DNA of 26,099 nucleotides from M0108 sp044228695 (GTDB lineage: Bacteria > Pseudomonadota > Gammaproteobacteria > Chromatiales > Chromatiaceae): NCBI GenBank assembly GCA_044228695.1, contig JBGAUK010000046.1:1-26099 (forward strand), given 5' to 3'. The position numbers were made by a program, and so were the translations under genes. Below the pieces are notes generated by a model that saw only the letters and a list, made by a program, of their open reading frames with translations, did not search any database and was not told where the DNA came from. Shown piece after piece: positions 21,757 to 26,099 of this stretch (within the stretch, counting starts at the first letter, position 1; every line of letters begins with the position of its first letter).

Positions 21757-22854
21757 ATGCCCATGCGATATACGACCGCCCTCCCCCTGTTCCTGATGAC
21801 CCTCCTGGGCCTGGCCGCCTGCGAGCAAGCGCGGGCTCCGACCCCGCCGCCCCCCGTGCCCGTGGTCACCCTGGAAGTCGCCACCGAGGCCGTCCCCGTG
21901 GCGGTGGAGGAGGTGGGCCGCGCGGAGGCGTCCAATTCCGCCACCCTGCTGCCCCGGGTCGGCGGCCAGATCCTGACGCGTCACTTCGAGGAGGGCCAGG
22001 CCGTGGCCGCCGGGGATCTTCTCTATTCGGTGGACCCCGCGACCTTCGAGGCCAAGCTGCGCTCCGCCGAGGCCCAACTGGCACGGACCCAGGCCGAGTT
22101 GAAATTCGCCCAGGACGAGGCGGATCGCTACGCGGCCCTGGAGACCAAGCGCACGGTTTCGCGCTCCCAGGCCGAGCAGTTCACCAATGCCGCCATGGTC
22201 CTGCGGCAGGCAATCCGGGCCCAGGAGGCGGAGGTGGAGCAGGCGCGACTCAATCTGGCGTATTGCCAGGTCCATTCACCCATCCCCGGTCGGGCCGGGG
22301 CCTACCTGGCCAACGCCGGGGCCTTCGTGGAGGCTTACCGGACGCCGCTGGTGGTCGTCAATCAGATCGATCCCATCCTCATCGTCTTCGCCCTGCCGGA
22401 GGCGCGCTTGCCGGAGGTGCTGGAGGCCCTCAAGGCGGAACGCCTGGAGGTGACGGCGACGGTAACGGCCTCGGGCGAGTCCCGGGGCGGCGGGGTGGTA
22501 CATTTCATCGACAATAGCGTGGACCCGGCGACGGGCATGATCAAACTCAAGGCGCGCTTTGACAACCCGGACGCCTTTTTCTGGCCCGGCCAGTTCGTTC
22601 GGGTACGCCTGGTATTGCGGACCATCCCCGACGCCCTGCTGGTGCCTAGCGAGTCGCTGGTGAAGTGTCCCCAGGGGACCTGTGTCTTCCTGGCCGGGGC
22701 CGATGCCAAGGCGGAGCTGAGGCCCGTGAAGACCGGCAAGAACCTGGAGACGCGGACCCTGATTCTAGCCGGCCTGCATCCAGGGGACGCCGTGGTGGTC
22801 GAGGGCCAGAACAAGCTCAAGCCCGCCAGCCCCCTCAAGGTCGTAGGGCGGTGA
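21757..22854 (+). CDS. RND efflux periplasmic adaptor (membrane-fusion) lipoprotein
   Basis: Adaptor that links an RND pump to an outer-membrane channel. From the ATG at 21757 (365 aa) it has a lipoprotein signal with lipobox LAAC (Cys22) and a Pro-rich spacer. A beta-barrel/lipoyl segment includes LLPRVGGQILTRHFEEGQAV (about 64-83), an alpha-helical hairpin spans about 95-168 (rich in Ala, Glu, Gln) and the returning lipoyl half is QVHSPIPGRAG. The membrane-proximal domains follow, with LLVPSESLV and a C-x4-C pair (Cys304, Cys309) that could form a disulfide. A second ATG two codons downstream is equally possible. Frames open upstream to 21535 overlap the S24-like gene and are rejected. It precedes the pump by 12 bases. 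The substrate is unknown. Confidence 0.93.
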   Translation: MPMRYTTALPLFLMTLLGLAACEQARAPTPPPPVPVVTLEVATEAVPVAVEEVGRAEASNSATLLPRVGGQILTRHFEEGQAVAAGDLLYSVDPATFEAKLRSAEAQLARTQAELKFAQDEADRYAALETKRTVSRSQAEQFTNAAMVLRQAIRAQEAEVEQARLNLAYCQVHSPIPGRAGAYLANAGAFVEAYRTPLVVVNQIDPILIVFALPEARLPEVLEALKAERLEVTATVTASGESRGGGVVHFIDNSVDPATGMIKLKARFDNPDAFFWPGQFVRVRLVLRTIPDALLVPSESLVKCPQGTCVFLAGADAKAELRPVKTGKNLETRTLILAGLHPGDAVVVEGQNKLKPASPLKVVGR

Positions 22855-22866
22855 GGGCCTGACCGG

Positions 22867-25800
22867 GTGAACCTCTCGGAGCTCTTCATTCGGCGCCCGG
22901 TGATGACCACCCTGGTCATGCTGTCGCTGCTCCTGTTTGGCCTCATCGCCTACCACCGGCTGCCGATCAGCAATCTGCCGTCGGTCGATTTCCCCACCAT
23001 CAGCGTCACCGCCAACCTGCCCGGCGCCAACCCCGAGATCATGGCGGCGGCGGTGGCCCTGCCCCTGGAGAAGCAGTTCGCGTCCATCAGCGGCATCGAC
23101 TCCATGACCTCGACCTCGGCCCTGGGGACGACCACCATTAATGTCCAGTTTGCCCTGTCGCGCAACATCGACGCGGCGGCCCAGGACATCAGCGCCGCCA
23201 TCGCGGCGGCCATGGGGGTGCTGCCCCCGGAAATGCCCAATCCCCCCACCTATGTCAAGGTGAACCCGGCGGACATGCCGGTCATGATGCTGGCCCTGAC
23301 CTCGCTGACCCTGCCCCTGACGGAGCTATCGGACCTGGCGGAGAGCCGCATCATGGCGAGCCTCTCGATGGTCGAGGGGGTAGGCCAGATCGACCTGGCG
23401 CCGCCACAGAAGTACGCCGTGCGGGTGCGGTTGAACCCGGACGCCCTGGCCCAACGGGGCATCGGCATCGACGAGGTGGCCGATGCGCTGCGCGCGGGCA
23501 ATGTCAACCTGCCCGGAGGCACTCTGGAGGGGGACGTGACCGCCTATACCCTGAATCCGGAGGGGCGCCTGCTGGACGCGGCGGCCTATCGCGACCTGGT
23601 GGTGCGCTATCGCGGCGGCAACCCGGTGCGCCTGGGGGACCTGGGCGAGGTGGTGGATGGCGTCGAGAAGGACCTCACCCACGCCTGGTCCATCAAGAAC
23701 GGCGAGGTCCAGGACGCGGTCTTCCTGCGGGTGCGCAAGCAGGCCGGGGCCAACGCCGTGCGCCTGACGGACGCCATCAAGGCCCGGCTGCCGGGGCTGG
23801 CGGCGGCCCTGCCGGGGGCGGCGACCCTGGAGGTGCTCTACGACCAGAGTGATTTCATCCGCGCCTCCGTGGTGGACGTCCAGTTGACCATGGTCCTGAC
23901 TCTGGCGCTGGTGGTAGCGGTGATCTTCCTCTTCATCCGTGCCTGGCGACCGACCCTGATCCCCAGCCTGGTGATCCCCCTGGCCCTGATCGCGACCTTC
24001 ATCGTCATGGCGGTGCTGGGCTATAGCCTTAACACCCTGTCCCTGATGGCCCTGACCCTGAGCATCGGTTTCGTGGTGGATGACGCCATCGTGGTGCTGG
24101 AGAACATCATCCGCCGCATGGAAAGCGGCGAGGGGGCCCTGGAGGCGGCCCTGCGCGGCAGCCGCGAGATCGGTTTCACCGTGCTGTCGATGACCATCTC
24201 CCTGGCGGCGGTCTTCATCCCCATCCTCTTCATGGAGGGCATCCTGGGGCGGCTGTTTCGGGAGTTCGCCGTGGCCATCACCGCCGCCATCCTGCTGTCG
24301 GGCTTCCTGTCCCTGAGCCTGACACCCATGCTGGCGAGCCGCCTGCTGGCAGGGACGGAGCTCAAGCCCAGCGGGCGGCTGGCGCGGGTCTTCGAGGGCG
24401 GCTTCGCCGGGCTGCTGCGGGGCTATGACCGCTCCCTGAGCTTCAGCCTGCGCCACCGGGGCCTGATGCTGATCCTAACTCTGGCGACCCTGGCCGGCAC
24501 GGTGCTGCTGTTCCAGGCCCTGCCCAAGGGCTTCATCCCGACCCAGGATCAGGGCTTCTTCCGCATCTTCTCCCAAATCGACGACCGCACCTCCTTCACC
24601 GACATGCGCCGCCATCAGGAGCAGCTCAACCAGGTGCTGCTGGCGGACCCGGACGCCCGGACGGCGAACATCGCCTCCATCGTCGGCCTCATGGGCGACA
24701 GCACCGGCATCGCCTTTCTGAGCCTGCCCCCGGCGGAAGAACGGGCCCATTCCGTAGATGAGATCATCGCCCGCCTGCGCCCACCCTTGAATCAGATCCC
24801 CGGCCTCATCGTCTCCCTGGTGAATCCGCCCCTCATCACCATCGGCTCGCGCCTGACCAGCGCCCAGTGGCAGTTGGCTCTGCAAGGCGACGACCTGACG
24901 GAGTTACAGCACTATGGCGCGGTCATGGAGGACAAGCTCCGGGGGCTGGACGCCATCATCGACGTCAAATCGGACCTGCAGGTGCGCCAGCCCCGGGTCG
25001 AGATCACCCTGGACCGGGACAAGGCGGCGGCCCTGGGGCTGTCCCCGCGCCAGATCCAGGACGCCTTCTACTCCGCCTATGGCCGCCGGCAGGTCTCGAC
25101 CATCTATGCCGCGGCCAACTACTACTACGTCATCCTGGAACTGGACCCGGCCCACCGCGAGGCCCCGGATGCCTTGGACCGCCTCTACCTGCGGGCGGAG
25201 AGCGGCGCCCTGGTGCCCCTGCGGTCGGTGGCCCGCCTGACGGAGACCCAGGCGCCGCGCACCGTCAACCATCTGGGGCAACTGCCCTCGGCGACCATCT
25301 CCTTCAATCTCAAGCCCCAGGCCTCCATCGGCCCCGTCATCGAGTCCATCAACCAGCTGGCCCACGAGACCCTGCCGGCGAGCGTACATGCCGTCTTCCA
25401 GGGCACGGCCCAGGCCTTTCAGGCCTCGCTGGCCAGCATGGGCTTTCTGCTGATCATCACCCTGGTGATCATCTACATCGTGCTGGGGATTCTCTACGAG
25501 AGCTTTCTGCACCCCCTGACCATCCTCACCGCCCTGCCCCTGGCGGCTTTCGGCGCCCTGGCGTCCCTGAAGCTGCTGGGGCTGGAGCTGGACATGTATG
25601 CCTACGTGGGCATCATTCTGCTCATCGGCATCGTCAAGAAGAACGGCATCATGATGGTGGACTTCGCCTTGGAGGCGGAGCGCACCCGGGGCCTGGAGCC
25701 CCTGGCGGCCATCCATACCGCCTGCCTGACGCGCTTCCGGCCCATCATGATGACCACCCTGGCGGCCCTGCTCGGTACCCTGCCCATCGCCAGCGGTTGG

Positions 25801-25962
25801 GGGGCGGGGGGCGAGGCGCGCCAATCCCTTGGCGTGGCGGTGGTGGGGGGCCTGCTGTTTTCCCAGCTCCTGACCCTCTACGTGACACCGGTCTTCTACC
25901 TCTATCTGGGCCAGTTCGCCCGCTGGCTGGCAGGCCGGCGGCGGGCGTCCCTGGCGTCCTAG
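22867..25962 (+). CDS. RND multidrug-type efflux pump (MdtB/AcrB family)
   Basis: Proton-driven inner-membrane pump of 1031 residues, the family length (E. coli MdtB 1040). The first helix follows FIRRPVMTTLVML. A large periplasmic porter domain spans about 35-330, and helix 4 carries the proton-relay pair Asp405/Asp406 in GFVVDDAIVVLENI. A second periplasmic domain occupies about 540-855. Helix 10 has the relay lysine in IVKKNGIMMVDFA (Lys924/925). The early sequence (RLPISNLPSVDFPTISV) is closer to MdtB/MdtC than to AcrB. The start is a GTG at 22867, with a GAGGG 9-13 bases upstream. It is coupled to the adaptor gene. No second pump gene or TolC-type gene is seen downstream within the window. 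Confidence 0.95.
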   Translation: MNLSELFIRRPVMTTLVMLSLLLFGLIAYHRLPISNLPSVDFPTISVTANLPGANPEIMAAAVALPLEKQFASISGIDSMTSTSALGTTTINVQFALSRNIDAAAQDISAAIAAAMGVLPPEMPNPPTYVKVNPADMPVMMLALTSLTLPLTELSDLAESRIMASLSMVEGVGQIDLAPPQKYAVRVRLNPDALAQRGIGIDEVADALRAGNVNLPGGTLEGDVTAYTLNPEGRLLDAAAYRDLVVRYRGGNPVRLGDLGEVVDGVEKDLTHAWSIKNGEVQDAVFLRVRKQAGANAVRLTDAIKARLPGLAAALPGAATLEVLYDQSDFIRASVVDVQLTMVLTLALVVAVIFLFIRAWRPTLIPSLVIPLALIATFIVMAVLGYSLNTLSLMALTLSIGFVVDDAIVVLENIIRRMESGEGALEAALRGSREIGFTVLSMTISLAAVFIPILFMEGILGRLFREFAVAITAAILLSGFLSLSLTPMLASRLLAGTELKPSGRLARVFEGGFAGLLRGYDRSLSFSLRHRGLMLILTLATLAGTVLLFQALPKGFIPTQDQGFFRIFSQIDDRTSFTDMRRHQEQLNQVLLADPDARTANIASIVGLMGDSTGIAFLSLPPAEERAHSVDEIIARLRPPLNQIPGLIVSLVNPPLITIGSRLTSAQWQLALQGDDLTELQHYGAVMEDKLRGLDAIIDVKSDLQVRQPRVEITLDRDKAAALGLSPRQIQDAFYSAYGRRQVSTIYAAANYYYVILELDPAHREAPDALDRLYLRAESGALVPLRSVARLTETQAPRTVNHLGQLPSATISFNLKPQASIGPVIESINQLAHETLPASVHAVFQGTAQAFQASLASMGFLLIITLVIIYIVLGILYESFLHPLTILTALPLAAFGALASLKLLGLELDMYAYVGIILLIGIVKKNGIMMVDFALEAERTRGLEPLAAIHTACLTRFRPIMMTTLAALLGTLPIASGWGAGGEARQSLGVAVVGGLLFSQLLTLYVTPVFYLYLGQFARWLAGRRRASLAS

Positions 25963-25971
25963 GAGTCGCCC

Positions 25972-26099
25972 ATGGCCTTTTCGCTGCTGGGTCCCGCCTT
26001 TCCCTTCGGCCCCCTGCTGGAACGGCAGTTCAGCCTGCTGATCGCCGCCAGCCGGGAGCTGGAAGCCCTGCTCGCGAACCCGGCGGCCTCGGCCCCGGC
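25972..26099 (+). CDS. Unidentified gene, 5' fragment only
   Basis: An ATG at 25972 follows a strong Shine-Dalgarno (AGGAG at 25961-25965, six bases upstream, overlapping the pump stop codon), and the frame is open to the window edge (42 codons). The visible start MAFSLLGPAFPFGPLLERQF is moderately hydrophobic, with a helical stretch ending in ELEALLAN. It is not a recognisable TolC or RND start. Spacing of nine bases from the pump gene suggests the same operon. The function cannot be named. Confidence 0.6.
   Translation, partial: MAFSLLGPAFPFGPLLERQFSLLIAASRELEALLANPAASAP

Noticed and set aside
23326..25824. Two long minus-strand frames opposite the RND pump gene
   Set aside because: Translations are Gln/Gly/Asp/His-rich repeats typical of antisense reading of GC-rich membrane-protein codons. 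The sense strand is a clear pump.
1..26099. CRISPR array, insertion sequence, prophage or integration site
   Set aside because: No regularly spaced direct repeats, transposase or integrase motifs, or att-like duplication of the tRNA-Gln 3' end were seen on reading both strands.

Overview
The window is gene-dense, GC-rich chromosomal DNA. The left third keeps the housekeeping order rplY-prs-tRNA-Gln-ispE-TPR gene, divergent from hemA-prfA-prmC-moeB. That arrangement is typical of Gammaproteobacteria (Pseudomonas-like), except that lolB is missing from its usual place before ispE. The sulfur-flavoured accessory genes and overall character suggest a Chromatiales-type (purple-sulfur-like) gammaproteobacterium. 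This taxonomic placement is inference, because no marker in the window settles it.

Layout. 1-4275 (minus): ribosomal protein L25 (cut by the window edge), PRPP synthetase, tRNA-Gln(UUG), IspE and an exported TPR protein. 4488-8619 (plus): glutamyl-tRNA reductase, release factor 1, its glutamine methyltransferase and a MoeB-type adenylyltransferase, the first three overlapping. 8620-9426: a terminator-like hairpin, a strikingly folded non-coding element, a consensus -10 box and an uncharacterised four-helix membrane protein. 9501-14533 (minus): DsbA, UbiA, RecG and an MltB-like lipoprotein lytic transglycosylase. 14639-16249 (minus): a single-polypeptide HisH-HisF imidazole glycerol phosphate synthase whose HisF half has the eukaryotic HIS7 layout rather than the ordinary bacterial one. 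16341-21117 (minus): a rhodanese, a NarL-type response regulator, a NarX-like histidine kinase lacking a periplasmic sensor, and an Atm1-type ABC exporter. 21269-26099 (plus): a small S24/LexA-like protein without catalytic residues, an RND membrane-fusion lipoprotein, its MdtB/AcrB-type pump, and the start of an unidentified gene.

How the genes work together. PrmC modifies the GGQ glutamine of RF1, which is encoded just upstream. HemA starts tetrapyrrole synthesis. Prs supplies PRPP for nucleotide and histidine synthesis, and HisHF acts later in the histidine pathway. The kinase and regulator form a translationally coupled two-component system that lies between an Atm1-like exporter and a rhodanese, so a redox or sulfur link is plausible but unproven. 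The fusion lipoprotein and RND pump form a tight operon with no outer-membrane channel gene in view.

The observations most worth following are the eukaryote-type HisHF fusion, the three-stem intergenic element at about 8701-8800, the catalytically dead S24 protein, and the sensor-less kinase with a four-cysteine cluster. No CRISPR array, insertion sequence, prophage or integration site was seen, and no stretch longer than 300 bases lacks a gene.
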